Shown here: positions 46,380 through 57,259 of the stretch, in pieces
Numbering within the stretch: the first letter of the stretch is position 1
Layout: every line of letters starts with the position of its first letter
From: Heterobilharzia americana
Lineage: Eukaryota > Platyhelminthes > Trematoda > Strigeidida > Schistosomatidae
Assembly: GCA_944470555.2 (NCBI GenBank)
Contig: OX104127.1
Location: 143,941,787-144,005,786, forward strand
Direction: 5' to 3'
DNA length: 64,000 bases
Program-made: the position numbers and the translations under genes
Notes under the pieces: generated by a model
Told to the model about the DNA's origin: nothing
Database searches by the model: none
The model's input: the letters and a program-made list of their open reading frames with translations, nothing else

Positions 46380-48130
46380 AGTAGCTAGTTCACATGCTCT
46401 TGCCATTGTAGGTATAGTTTTCGAGTTGACATAGTCGATAGCAATCTGTGCGCTGTTTCACCAAGGTGATCTGAAACAACTAGGGATAATCTTAACACTT
46501 GCCGTTGCCTATTTTTAGTCTCTAAATTTGCACTCCCGACTTAAGTTCAGATGATACAAAGAATTTGTATTTGAGAGCTGTTAGTTTCGATGCACGAAAC
46601 ATTCAGACATCCTGCATATAGCAAGCGACTTAAGCTTTTAAGTAGGGAGGCTGATGCAAACAGAAGCGCACCCTAGAGGTGCCCACGATATCTCAAGCCG
46701 ATGGAACAATTAAGTGATCGTCTCTTAAAGTTTCTTAATAACAATAGCTTGCTTCTGGCCAAATAACCACTGATATCACCCTAAAGTGGACACAGACTAT
46801 ATCAATATCAGGTACTACAAAAGAAGATTGATGGAACACTACTGTTCATTTTAGAGTAACCTTCTTGAATTCCAGTTGCGTGATAGCATGCAAACTCGTA
46901 CGCATGCGAAGTAACCAACAGTGAAGCCTATGTGAACTCAGCTGTAAGATGAGAACGTCAAGTGTCAATTTCAGCTAGAATATACCTAACCATTCATATG
47001 AAAATAACAACTATTCTCTTCCTGATGACATCTGGTTTAATACTTTGTCTGCTCTGGAAGCAGCGATAAAGACAGTTGGAGACTATAGTTTTGGAACCAT
47101 TAACAAAAAGGATGAGGCCTTGATAACTGCTGGAAGTTGGGTGGAATAATACAGAAAACAGTGCAACTGGTGTGGAGCTAAACTTCAGTCGTTCATCACC
47201 TAGCCTGAACCTAAATAAGATGTAGACATCAATTGTCCAAGTTTTTTTGAAGATGATGCGGCTATTTCGAATGTGAAACGATGCAAAGTTACGTGATTGG
47301 ATGGTTTGACACTAGAAGTTTGTACGCATATAGGTAAAAAATACTTTGTAGAGTAACAGAGGTACAAGCTGATGTACAGAAATCAGAGGCAATTATTTCA
47401 GACTGGTCTAGATCATTATTTACTCTAGTCTGTAAGAAGGGAAAAACGTCTTCACTTGACAAATACAGGGTAATTCGTACCAAGAACCTCGTGTCCAAGA
47501 TCCTAGTGTTCATCGTCAAACTTAACCTAGCCGGAGCTCAGGAACAAAACGCTCGAAAAACTCAGACAGATTTCAGACCTGGATGACAGTGCATCGATAG
47601 GATCTTCAACATTCAACATGTTTTGGAGTACATAAGTATCTACTGACGCCCATCATATGTCATATTTTTCAAGCTGAATGGGTCATTTGATCAAGCAAAC
47701 CGAGCAGTGTCCGATTGTGGAGTACATGCCACGTAGTTATACGGTGCTAATCAATGCTGTTCACTGGAACTCACACATCAGTTTATGATCTTATCAACAG
47801 CTTTTGTCTGAAGTGATGAGAACCAGTGTTGTCCACCAAGAATCCTGCTGTTACCGTTCATGTTTTACTTTATCATAGATATGCTAATGGATATAACAGT
47901 AGGTACCTCCGACTACTCAGTAACTGATTTACTTCCAGAAGGACATCTGGTTGACGGGGTGGACGCATAAATATAGTCTTCAGTGGTTACGCTGACAAAC
48001 TGAAAGTCTTCTGAACGTCTGAAGCAGAAGTTGGAGTATGTTTGACATGTACTTTGTATCTGTCTAATATAAGAAGGTTCTTCAGATTTGAAGGGTCAGC
48101 AGCAGGTCCTAGTTTAAGGGATAGCCTGGT
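46380..48130 (+). mobile_element. CR1-like retrotransposon remnant
   Basis: Plus-strand reverse transcriptase pieces include LFTLVCKKGKTSSLDKYR (about 47414-47470), LVSKILVFIVKLNL (about 47490-47530), RKTQTDFRPG, CIDRIFNIQHVLEY (about 47592-47633), and SMFDMYFVSV near 48030. They keep the order of the CR1-like protein but are cut by many stops. The 5' part (46.4-47.3 kb) is too decayed to divide. Confidence 0.7.
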
Positions 48131-49420
48131 TGTCGTCTGGCATTGTCAAGATATCCGACTACTTATTGAGGGATGAGTATACTGTGTTACTGTCTCTTCC
48201 ATCTTGTATTGCTGCTGAGACGTGGCCACTGAAAGAAGATTTCTGCTTATAGGTTTGTCATTAGCTCTGCTCACACACTGTGGATTTAACGTGTGAGCAA
48301 TGTCAGTATTAGGTGTGATATCGAGGAAGGAAGCCAACTGAATCTCTGAAGTTGTGTAGCTTCGACATCTGAGGTATCTTGGGCGTGTGTTGCACATGTA
48401 AAACCATCGCTTAACTTGGTGCACAATATCAGATAAAGTGGTATTGTGAAGAAGGCCAAAGGAGTTAAGTGAGCAAATTATTGATTTTTTCTGGTAGTAT
48501 GAGTTGGGAATTCACATGGGGACCGCTTTGCTAGGGTTCTCGAGATAATAAGAATGAAATACAGGATACTTTTTGTGACATGGCTAGAAATCGATTTCAT
48601 TGGCATATATGTCCTTATTCTCTTATATCTTCGAATGTTTTGTGCATTTTCACTAACCTTCATTTTGGTACTCTCTCTTCTGCAGTACACTTTGTCCTCT
48701 GCAATGTCGTCTATGCACTTGTGTTTTGTTTGAGATTGTGGAAAGTAACAAACTGAGTTTATACACTTATATGGGAGTTTCTACCTTGATTTCATCTTTC
48801 TATTCATAAATACTAGGTGTATACAAATAGCGGTTTCTGTTATAGTCATTCAATTATCTTAAGTTAGTAGATTTCTGATGAAGGCTGTTGTCTACTGCTT
48901 AAGGATACAAATTTATCTCACTGTCGGTTTGACAGGTAACATCAGGAAATTTTTTTAAAGGCAACTATATTTTCCACTAAAAGTGTAGTACAAATGATGA
49001 AATTTTGAATACAGGGATGAACAATGCAAATAAATGCTTTTAGCAGTTTTTCAAATCACGAATTCATTTCTTTATAAAGTCGACCAGTTTCATGGGATGA
49101 GCCCTTTTTCACTGTTCCTATCAGGTATCACGCATGACGATGTGAACTAAATCTTAAAGCAGAACTTTTATGTGAGTTATTCTTCACTGATTCCTAAATT
49201 TTATCTGCCTGATATATGGAAATATTCACAGTCTTTCTGTTGATTACCTCCAGCCAATGAATATTCATCAAAGTGCACCATGATGGCAAGTCTCCTAGCT
49301 TGGTGGTCGCGTTACAAAATGATTAATAGAATTCGGTCAACAGTCAGAACTGGACAACATAGAATAGTTTGCTCTTCAGTGACCAATCAGTGTACTTAAT
49401 CCAGTCTTAAAAGATTTCAA
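48131..49420. other. No recognisable gene
   Basis: Minus-strand ORFs at 48146-48424 and 48478-48690 show no recognisable domain. The rest is AT-rich. Confidence 0.35.
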
Positions 49421-49423
49421 CTG

Positions 49424-49500
49424 CAGCCCGAATAGCTCAGTGGTAACACGTTTTATAGCTTTATTGGGTGACGCAGGTTTGAAACCCATAGTAGCATCAG
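49424..49500 (+). mobile_element. tRNA-like SINE head
   Basis: GAATAGCTCAGTGGTAACAC is a good A-box region, and GGTTTGAAACCC (49476-49487) a good B-box. The 5' and 3' ends do not pair as an acceptor stem, so this is taken as a tRNA-derived SINE and not a working tRNA gene. Confidence 0.5.
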
Positions 49501-50475
49501 CTTCCTCAAGGTTGTGGGTATGCTCTTCTGGGCTATCTGATGATTCTGTCCAACGAACTGACATGAGATGAGTTCATGTAACAGTTTAATAACTGTAAAA
49601 AGGAGATCGTATTATTTAGAAGGCAAAACCTTAGAAAAAGCTTCCATTTCCAGTTATTTGAATGTGTTTACATTACTACTGATCAATTAAAGTACATTAT
49701 TTTAAGTACTGGAGATCACTGATATAGAAGTTTACATCATAGTAAAAGAGATTGTATCATGACAATTAACATTCAGTTAGCCAGGCTGTGTATTTTAGAA
49801 AGTCATAGGAAACTCTCATTTTTGCTTTCTAAGACAATGTAAGTGATACTCAGTTATCATTATATTACCGTTTACTTAATTTGATCTAAGCCTCTTAGAT
49901 TAGTGGTTACATAAATGAAGAATGAAAATTACTCTTACAGGGTGTTTGCCTTTACGTGTTAATTTTTTGAAATAAAAAATATTGCCAATAAGGGCGAGTT
50001 TAAAGACCACGCTAGCAACTGCTGAAATTGCCAATCACCTTTCAGCATTTCAACTGTGATGGCAGTTATCTTTAAAATGAAGAAACATGATTGGTTATCT
50101 AAGCAGTTGGTAAGGTGACCCTTAAAGTCACTCACTAATAGAACAGAAGTGAAACATTTTATTGGCAAGTTCGATGCTAAACTCGTTTACGCTTAGCAGG
50201 TGGAAGATAGGAAATATCACTTATCCTAAATACCTGAAAACTCCACACGGTATATGATTGAAAGATCATAAAAGCAGTTTTGATATTTATTCCATACTAT
50301 TTATCATCCACTAAACATGGATACAGAAGGAAAGACCCCATTTCATTTCAAAATCGTACTTTTAGAGTGGGTAACTACATATTCCAGTCTTTAGTCTATT
50401 GAAATCCCATTCTTAGTGGAAACAAAGATTTGGTTATCCCAGTATACGGACCAATAGTGTCTGAGTTATTCATGT
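49501..50475. other. No gene; partial repeat near 50 kb
   Basis: The stretch 50000-50110 resembles part of 22030-22180 (GCAACTGCTG and GATTGGTTATCTAAGCA against GTAACTGCTG and GATTGGTTGTCTCAGCA). No gene is supported. Confidence 0.35.
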
Positions 50476-50479
50476 ATCT

Positions 50480-50575
50480 GGAAGACCTCGCAGCTATCCA
50501 GTTGATTGAGTGCTGAGCAAATAGCCAGTGGACTCCTTGTTTGAATCCTACGGTAACCCAAGTTTTCTTTAAGCT
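50480..50575 (+). mobile_element. tRNA-like SINE head, decayed
   Basis: The segment ATCCAGTTGATTGAGTGCTG resembles the A-box region of the SINE at 43.79 kb, and TGTTTGAATCC (about 50539) its B-box. The copy is degraded. Confidence 0.4.
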
Positions 50576-50824
50576 CTAAACTTTTTTCACGTCTACTTTG
50601 TGATAGCTACATTAATTGTTTCTTAGATCATAACATTTTCAGTCTAAGCGAAGACGTATCTATATATATGAACATAAACTAGTTGTGAAGCGTCATCACA
50701 TATCTTCGTTCATATCAACGCATACAGACAACTGTGGATATGAATTTGACTAGGAAAATGTGAAAACTCTAAATAGTTAAAATACAAATAGTAGGGAATT
50801 TTTAGAAACATGTAATTCAGGTCA

Positions 50825-51558
50825 TACCCAACTAACAACACCACCACCAACAAAACTCCAGTCACCATCAACGGGGGAAACTTGAAGAAAGTAACCTCCT
50901 TCACCTATCTAGGAAGCACTGTTTCAACTACAAGCGGCACAGGCACAGACGAGGATGTCAAAGTCAGAATCGGAAAAGCAAGACAGGCGTTCATTAACCT
51001 GAAACCAGTTTGGAGATCTACACTCACCATAAAGCGTGAACAAGATCTAGATTTTCAACACCAACGTCAAGTCAGTGCTTCTGTATGGTTCAGAGACTTG
51101 GCGCGTTACAAAAAGCATTTACAACAAACTACAGACACTCATCAACAACTGCCACCTACACTGGCTCCCTACTGAAGCTCAGATGGACTGCCAGAATAAT
51201 GAGAATAAGCAACAAGGAACTCTGGCTGGCTGACAACGAACCAACCAAGAATCTATCGCTGAACAAATATGCACTGGAAGGAAGTGGAGATGGATTGGGT
51301 TGGGTTGGGCATACACTGAGAAGGCCGACTGGAGACATCGCACGTCTGGCCAGTTGCTCGAGTGGAACCCAGATGGGAAACGACGAGTTGGGCATCCGAG
51401 GTGAGGGTGACATGGAGGAGATGGTGCGAGGAGGAAATGAGAGGTTGTGGGCTGTCGTGTTGCCATGTTGAAAATATTTCAGAGAAGAGAGTGGAATGGA
51501 GACGTGTTAGTGAAGCCCTGTATTCCACTAGGAATCCAAGGGACAAATAAATAAATAA
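50825..51558 (+). mobile_element. RTE-like retrotransposon, 3' part
   Basis: 5'-truncated copy beginning just before KKVTSFTYLGSTVSTT (50885-50935), then VRIGKARQAFINLKPVWRS and the C-terminal tail. It ends AGGAATCCAAGGGACAAATA with an A- and T-rich tail. It is close in sequence to the copies at 24.7-25.35 and 59.05-59.57 kb, suggesting fairly recent members of one RTE family. Confidence 0.85.
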
Positions 51559-52485
51559 AATAATAATTCAGGTCATATAGCGCTTAACAGACATTCATAT
51601 TGACCTAATCCATCAACCAATAAGAAACAGCATGAAGGTCAGATTTCAGTCGATTAGTACAATCAATCAAAATAAACATGAAGACAATAACAAGACCTTG
51701 GTAGAAACAAACAGTCACACATAAAGCCATCAGGACAAGGTACTAAACCTATTGTGAAGAAAACTTCACAGTTCACTTCTTTTTGAAGTCAATGCTGATG
51801 ATATTGTCTAGAATGACAATGATAGCTTAACGATTAAGCTTTCCAACTCGGAGAACACTACACCATCAAATTTATCCTCCTGAGCTAGAAATATTCCCCA
51901 TCATCTCAAAGAAAATACAATGGTTTCAATAGATTTTAACCTTTGTTTTAAGGTACTTCCTACCCATATAAACATAAAGCACAAAATGCTTTGTAAAATT
52001 TGATTTCTCATATTTTAGTTTTTCATCAAAATACAAAAAGTTGAGGCCATAATGACGAACAAGTATAGATATTTCAGATGTATTTTCCGAAGTAATACAC
52101 ATGCATCCTTATTACTTCATTAAAATATAGGCAAGAAACTCTTGTCAGAGGTTAGCCAACTATACTTACTTAGATGAGGTTGTAAAGTTTTGAAAAATTT
52201 AATTTCACTTCTGTTATTCATTCAGTCCTTTTAGTGTAAGCAGTGGTCAAACGAAAATTTGCTTTTATTAGGAGAAAATGAAAAGGGAATCTACATCTGT
52301 AAAGATCATAAACTACTTTAATTGCTACAACTGACGTCTAAAGCATCTTTGACGAACGTAGAAAAGTTTTTCAATATCTTAACTTAAAAGAAAACCTAAT
52401 ATATTTCACATCCAACAGTACTCCCACATTTTTATTTATATCTTGGTGTAACTGGTGAACAGTCTGAAAAATGAACTAACTGCAT
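51559..52485. other. No recognisable gene
   Basis: AT-rich DNA with no supported ORF or repeat. Confidence 0.4.
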
Positions 52486-52489
52486 AAAT

Positions 52490-52640
52490 GTTAGTGATGG
52501 ATCGTGGCTAGCAGTGGAATCCAGGATGCGCATTTCGTTCTATTAAGGACTCGTCAGCTGGATGTACCTGCTTCCCAGTGAGTGATGTTGTTCCCACTGG
52601 GATTCTAACACGGGAGAGATCGCTAATACTAATAACTGCA
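52490..52640 (-). mobile_element. Hammerhead-bearing SINE, minus strand
   Basis: On the minus strand: the remains of the head (ATCCCAGTGGGAACAACATC-like), CACTGGGAAGCAGGTACATC, the hammerhead, and CCACTGCTAGCCACGATCC. The tRNA-like A-box end is missing or unrecognisable. Confidence 0.8.
52510..52575 (-). ncRNA. Hammerhead ribozyme, intact core
   Basis: Read on the minus strand: CTGACGA (complement of 52551-52557) and GAAA (complement of 52533-52536). Stem I is perfect, ATCCAG with CTGGAT. The expected cut lies between 52525 and 52524. Stem II (GTCC with GAAC) has one mismatch. Stem III is the self-complementary ATGCGCAT without loop bases, as at 11.2 kb. This is the best-kept stem I among the copies in the window. 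Confidence 0.8.
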
Positions 52641-53555
52641 TAAGTGTTAAAGTTCATACTATCTTGGGTTTCAGTTAATATTTTGAACGTAATGGAACAC
52701 TAGTATGCTATCACCTCCGTTTAGGTATTCAAAATAAAAAAAAGAAATGCACTTTCTAAGAATTTGTGGGGTTTTTCAACTTTGATTTCTTTAGTACTGT
52801 GAAGCTATCAAAACGTTTCACTGATACTATCTAAGATGGATAGGTCTATCTAGGTCAAATACTGTTTAACCTTTATTCTGTTGATTATAGCTTACATCCA
52901 AGAATTCTTGAATAGTATAGGTGTTCGATTGAGGCTAAAATTGTTGGATAAGTAGTATTTTATAAACTGAATGATAAATTAATTGTTACAGATTCTTTGG
53001 CACCATTATGAGTTATTACCACCAAATATGAATCATTATTTACCTTATTAGCAAGGGTCAAATTATCCATCAATAAAAGTTTCTTTGGTGATGATAACAA
53101 TTTGTTTTGATATACAAACTCTCAGTGTATGAAAATATTCTTATTGTCTACACTTTAGGCCATTGACATGAGTGTAGCTAACAAGAGGTTATTACTAGAC
53201 TACAAATAAGCGTCAGAAAATGAAGGTTGTCTCACTTAAATTACGGTCACTGAGGTAGCTCAGCAGCATGAGAAATAGTCCTCAACATCTGAATTCTATG
53301 TTAACGTAAGATGTTGCACAGGATTATGGAAATTTAAGTAATTATTGTCTGAAAATTCTGTGTGATTATCTCATATTTTTATTAAACAAGCTATTATGAA
53401 AAATTTTCCGAAACTCTGGTAAATTCTTTCAAACTAATCGCTCTTACTTAGCCGTATAAGAGAGTGATAAGATCTAACAGGTGAAGTGAGTTTCTGTCAA
53501 AAAGTAACTAGCTGGTTCGAATTTCAACGTTTTATATTGCCCTAGTGACTAAAAG
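52641..53555. other. No recognisable gene
   Basis: AT-rich DNA. A GAGGTAGCTCAGCAGCATGA stretch near 53250 recalls an A-box, but no B-box follows in place. Confidence 0.35.
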
Positions 53556-53559
53556 TAAA

Positions 53560-53830
53560 CACTTTCTAATGAATTTTGAGGGACTTGTGGGGATTCGGAC
53601 TTATTTCAAGTTGCTATTCATCGTAGACTGACATCAGTTGGAGGAATAAAGGAAACCTGGGATCACTGGACAGCTGTTTTGTCCTAGTATGACACTCCTT
53701 AGCAGGGTCGTGGTTGCTCACTGCTGAGGAGTGCCATACTAGGACAAAACAGCTGTCCAGTGATCCCAGGTTTCCTTTGTTCCTCCAACTGATGTCAGTC
53801 TACGGTGAATAACAACTTGAAATACTTTCT
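53560..53830. mobile_element. Family-B SINE end as a long palindrome
   Basis: Two arms of about 95 bases (about 53608-53704 and 53728-53823) are inverted copies with few mismatches, each carrying ACTGACATCAGTTGGAGGAA, GGAAACCTGGGATCACTGGA and CCTAGTATG or their complements. The spacer is about 25 bases. The tRNA-like part found in other family members is absent. Confidence 0.85.
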
Positions 53831-54019
53831 GATGACTCAGAATTAGGCTTTAGAGTACAACAGGACTTTTTTCTAACATTACATCTAGTTATAGATCAAA
53901 GTATTGAACAATTTGCAGAGTAAAACTTGTTTTTTTCAAGTATTCACCATAACATAATCTGAGATGGTTAAGTTTCATTGGTTAGTGTTTAGTTTCCTAA
54001 TTCACAAGTTAATTTAAAA

Positions 54020-54215
54020 TTAATTTACTTGGTTGTGGCTAGCAGATGAATCCAGGACCCACGTTCCATCCTATTTAGGAATCAGTAGATGGATGTATCT
54101 GCACTTCGGTGAATGACATTGCTCCTACTGAGACTTGAACCTAGTACTTGTCATTTCAAATGTCAAGGTGTCATCCACTAAGCCAAGGTGGCATGAGAGT
54201 CACCTCATGTACAAC
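54020..54215 (-). mobile_element. Hammerhead-bearing SINE, decayed, complete head
   Basis: Minus strand: tRNA-like head with CTTAGTGGATGACACCTTGA and B-box AGGTTCAAGTCTC (about 54123-54185), then the hammerhead region, ending GCTAGCCACAACCAAG at 54030. Both core boxes are mutated, so the ribozyme is dead. Confidence 0.75.
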
Positions 54216-54348
54216 GGGTATTAGTTATTACTATTTATCTATATATTTGTAATTCTCCGTTGTTATACTAGACAAAATTGTTCGACTTCTATTGGCACAT
54301 GGGGTCTTATGTGGATGCATATATATTGCCCGAATGTTAATTATGGTA

Positions 54349-54450
54349 ATTGACTTGGTTGTGGCTAACAGAGATAAATCCAGCTGACGAGTCCCATATA
54401 GGATGAAACGCACGTCCTGAATTGGCTTGCTAGCCACAATTAAGTAAATC
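54349..54450 (+). ncRNA. Hammerhead ribozyme with extended stem I
   Basis: The core is intact: CTGACGA (54384-54390) and GAAA (54404-54407), with the expected cut after C 54416. Stem II is GTCC with GGAT. Stem III can form ACG-CA-CGT. The flanks TTGTGGCTAACA (from about 54358) and TGCTAGCCACAA (about 54429-54440) pair, as do AATCCAG and CTGAATT in part, so stem I would be about 25-30 bp with internal mismatches instead of the usual short stem with loops. Confidence 0.7.
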
Positions 54451-54555
54451 ATGATAATAAATATTCAGATAATATCGAGGCATCCACATAGGAGCTCATA
54501 TCCCAATACAGATCGAACAATTCGATCCAGTAAAACAACGGAGAATTACGAGCAA
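54349..54555 (+). mobile_element. Rearranged hammerhead SINE with tail
   Basis: This is the hammerhead half on the plus strand, without the normal head, followed by the tail with AATATCGAGGCATCCACATA and GGAGCTCATATCCCAATACA. The same tail follows the units at 11.25 and 62.3 kb. The segment before the ribozyme (TTGTGGCTAACAGAG, about 54358-54374) is a reversed copy of the sequence that normally follows it. Confidence 0.75.
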
Positions 54556-56142
54556 ATCAGTAAATAGTAAAGTTATCCTTGGAAGTAACAAACAACTTTG
54601 ACTGTGTAAACGAAGAGCTAAGAAGACTTTAAAACTTAGATTTTATGTATTCGGGTTGCAGCTTATTGACGGTTAGATATTATAAGGTCTATAGAAGTAT
54701 GATATACTAGCTCATATTTTTTTATTATTTTTCTTAAAATTCACCTAACGATGTGTAGACTGGCAGGAGATTATCAGTGTCATAAAATCTGATTGTAAGT
54801 TAATAATGTAATGTAATAATGTAAGTGTGTAGCAAGCTCACATCACCATCTGATAACAGTAAAGTAGCCATTAAAAGCAGTGGATAACAATTGAGTTGCT
54901 TTTTTCAAGGCTATATGACAATGTTTATTTGTTACTCGTTGGGTTGGGAACATTAAGACAATCAATCTTCGCTATGGGGTCAAAGAAATGTTGTGCATTC
55001 TACTGGTTATCATAATCATAGATATTCCTATCAATACTTTGCATTCAAGAGACCTTACAAGATAAGTGTGCATTCTCTAATTAATTAATTACTTGCTACG
55101 AGTTGAAGCGGTCTTGTTTGGCATATCACACTATTTATATTAGACTGAATGACTGAAGTTGAAAGAGAACCTCGGATGTGACAATAGCCAAGTTTATAGC
55201 TTTTGAGTGATCCAAATACTGCTCAACTGGCAGAGTTCAGACAGTAAACTGATAGTCAACCTTCCGACTAGCTTCTTTCCCCTAGCATTTTGATTGGCGA
55301 CAATTGTGGAGTTAGTGAGAGAAGCAGTTATCAGTTTATTATCTTTGAGATTTTCCAGCTTATATACAAAAAGCAGTATGTGAATGTAAAGTTGTAACTG
55401 ATGTTACTAATCAATCTAAGCTTCGTGTATGTTAAAACGTCTGAAAGCTTGAGAAAACTCTGTCATTCCTGAGATTCATATCTGAGACACTCTGTTTAGA
55501 AATCAAGAAATGTGCCTCTAAGCTATTCAGGTTACAGCTAGAAGCTTTCTTACCTTCATGAATTGATTACTGAATAACATTGGATATCAATTTAAAGTTC
55601 TAAATACTGATTAGTACAAACAAGCATGAAACCGATATGCAAGCCTTCTTGATGACTGACTGCTAAGACAGTCTACCACAGTTCTCGGCACTCAGGTTAC
55701 AGACTTTAACAGGCACTTGTGGTGTGATTGCTACACTGATTGATAATCTAAGCAGCCACTCTAATAAAATTAAGAATGAGTGAATCTACCACCTAAAATA
55801 TGGTCAGGTGTACTAGAGTACTGATAGAGCATTTTTAATCCATGATCACGTTATTATGTTACATTTTTTTTATCCCTTTCAATTGATAAATTCTTGTAAT
55901 TACATTTACCCTATAATTTAAACTAATCTAATCAAATTTCCTAGAGGTGATATATTTTATGACACAAATGTTTATTAAGTATGCCTAGTTTTTAAATAGA
56001 ATTAACCAATAGAACCACTTCAAAATAATACTGATTATATTATGAGATATCTCCAAGCAATTATTATTATTATTATTAGTATTAGTATTTCATTTTATTT
56101 GACAAACATCGTTATCCTATCTCCTTGTCTTCTTGCTTGATT
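54556..56142. other. Upstream region of the guanylate cyclase exon
   Basis: About 1.6 kb of AT-rich DNA with no ORF or repeat that I recognise apart from a short ATT run at about 56060-56090. It should hold any promoter or 5' untranslated sequence of the following gene. No motif is distinctive enough to call. Confidence 0.4.
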
Positions 56143-56940
56143 ATGTACGGAGTCTTGATAGAAATAGCTAAACACTATATCATAGAAAATTATGGTGAGA
56201 ATACATGGATATGGTTGTGTAAAAAGTCAAACAGTGGGGAAACAGATATACATTGTCGAAAGTTATATCCAAATAACATGTTAGAGATAATGATCACTGT
56301 ATTAAGTAATGCAGTATATACAGACAAAGATACATTACTTTATGATATTGGACGATATACTATACAGTATTTGGCTAGAAATGGTTATAATAAACTTCTT
56401 ACTGCACTTGGAAAAACATTTAAAGATCTACTATCGAATATGAATGATCATCATGAGTATCTACGTTATAGTTATCATCATATTAAACCGCCAACATTTG
56501 TAATATTATCTTCTACACCAAAATGTATACTACTAGAGTATTCTACACGACGACCTGGTTATAATCATTATGCAAAAGGTTTATTAGTTGAAGTTGCTAA
56601 ACACTTTTATCAATTACATTTAATTGTTAGAAATTCTCCACAACAACTTGAAGGATCAGTATATCGAACTATATTCACACTGGAGTTATGTGTTGGAGAA
56701 AGTTTTCAAGAAAATGAATTATATTTATCAAAGACTGAATTAGCACCTGTACATGAATTTCCAAAAGTATCAAATAAAGTACTCTTTGATTTAATACCAT
56801 TTCATTTGGTATTAGATGAAAATTTAATTATACGTAGCGCTGGTGAAAGATTCTTAAAATTTAAGCCAAATCTGAAAAATAGTAAATTTCAAGAATATTT
56901 TATTATTCTATTGCCATATGTAAAGCCTAATTTTGAACGA
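56143..56940 (+). CDS. Soluble guanylate cyclase, atypical Gyc-88E-like; first coding exon
   Basis: This is the start of a heme-containing guanylate cyclase, which makes cGMP from GTP when its sensor binds NO or O2. The ATG at 56143 gives the MYG start typical of these proteins. Residues 1-185 or so form the H-NOX domain: ENYGENTW (15-22), the proximal heme ligand His104 in DHHEYL (102-107), and the heme-propionate motif Tyr133-x-Thr135-x-Arg137 (YSTRR; usually Y-x-S-x-R). Residues about 213-266 begin HNOBA (LFDLIPFHLVLDENL). Coding sequence (266 codons) ends at CGA before a GTAAGT donor at 56941. HEYLRYSY, KPPTF and VEVAKHFY resemble the oxygen-sensing Gyc-88E/GCY-31 class more than beta-1. 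The coiled-coil and cyclase domains are not in the window. Confidence 0.9.
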
Positions 56941-57255
56941 GTAAGTCATTTAACCTTAAATTTTAAAAAGTCTTTACGTGAATTCTTTAAAGACTTTATT
57001 TAAAGTTCAACTTTATAAAATTGGAAACTGAACTCATCTAACCTTCATTTTTATTCATTACATCGCGTGTAGCAGAAATAAGTTCTAGCTGATTATCTTT
57101 TAGCAAAATTAAAGGTAAAATAGCTAAACTGATGTTGAAAGTTGAAGAATGCAGAATGAACTCTGAAGTGTGCATGGTTATGTATCAATTTTGATAAGTA
57201 TTTCGTTTTTCTTGGCAGATATGTTCACTTTCCCCGGTTATAGTAGATCTAGATG
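56941..57255. other. Start of intron 1 of the guanylate cyclase gene
   Basis: Begins with GTAAGTCATT. The open frame runs on to a TAA at 57001-57003, but these residues lose similarity to the HNOBA domain, so the splice donor is preferred over read-through. No downstream exon was recognised to the end of the window. Confidence 0.7.
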
Positions 57256-57259
57256 GTAA

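Noticed and set aside
49424..49500. Functional tRNA gene
   Set aside because: A- and B-boxes are good, but the ends do not pair as an acceptor stem and the anticodon arm is poor; a tRNA-derived SINE explains it better.
56125..56142. Earlier start (residues before MYG) for the guanylate cyclase
   Set aside because: The upstream codon is TTG; the family starts at MYG, which is the ATG at 56143.
56941..57003. Read-through of the guanylate cyclase exon to the TAA at 57001-57003
   Set aside because: A GTAAGT donor sits exactly where similarity to the HNOBA domain ends, and the protein would lack its cyclase domain.
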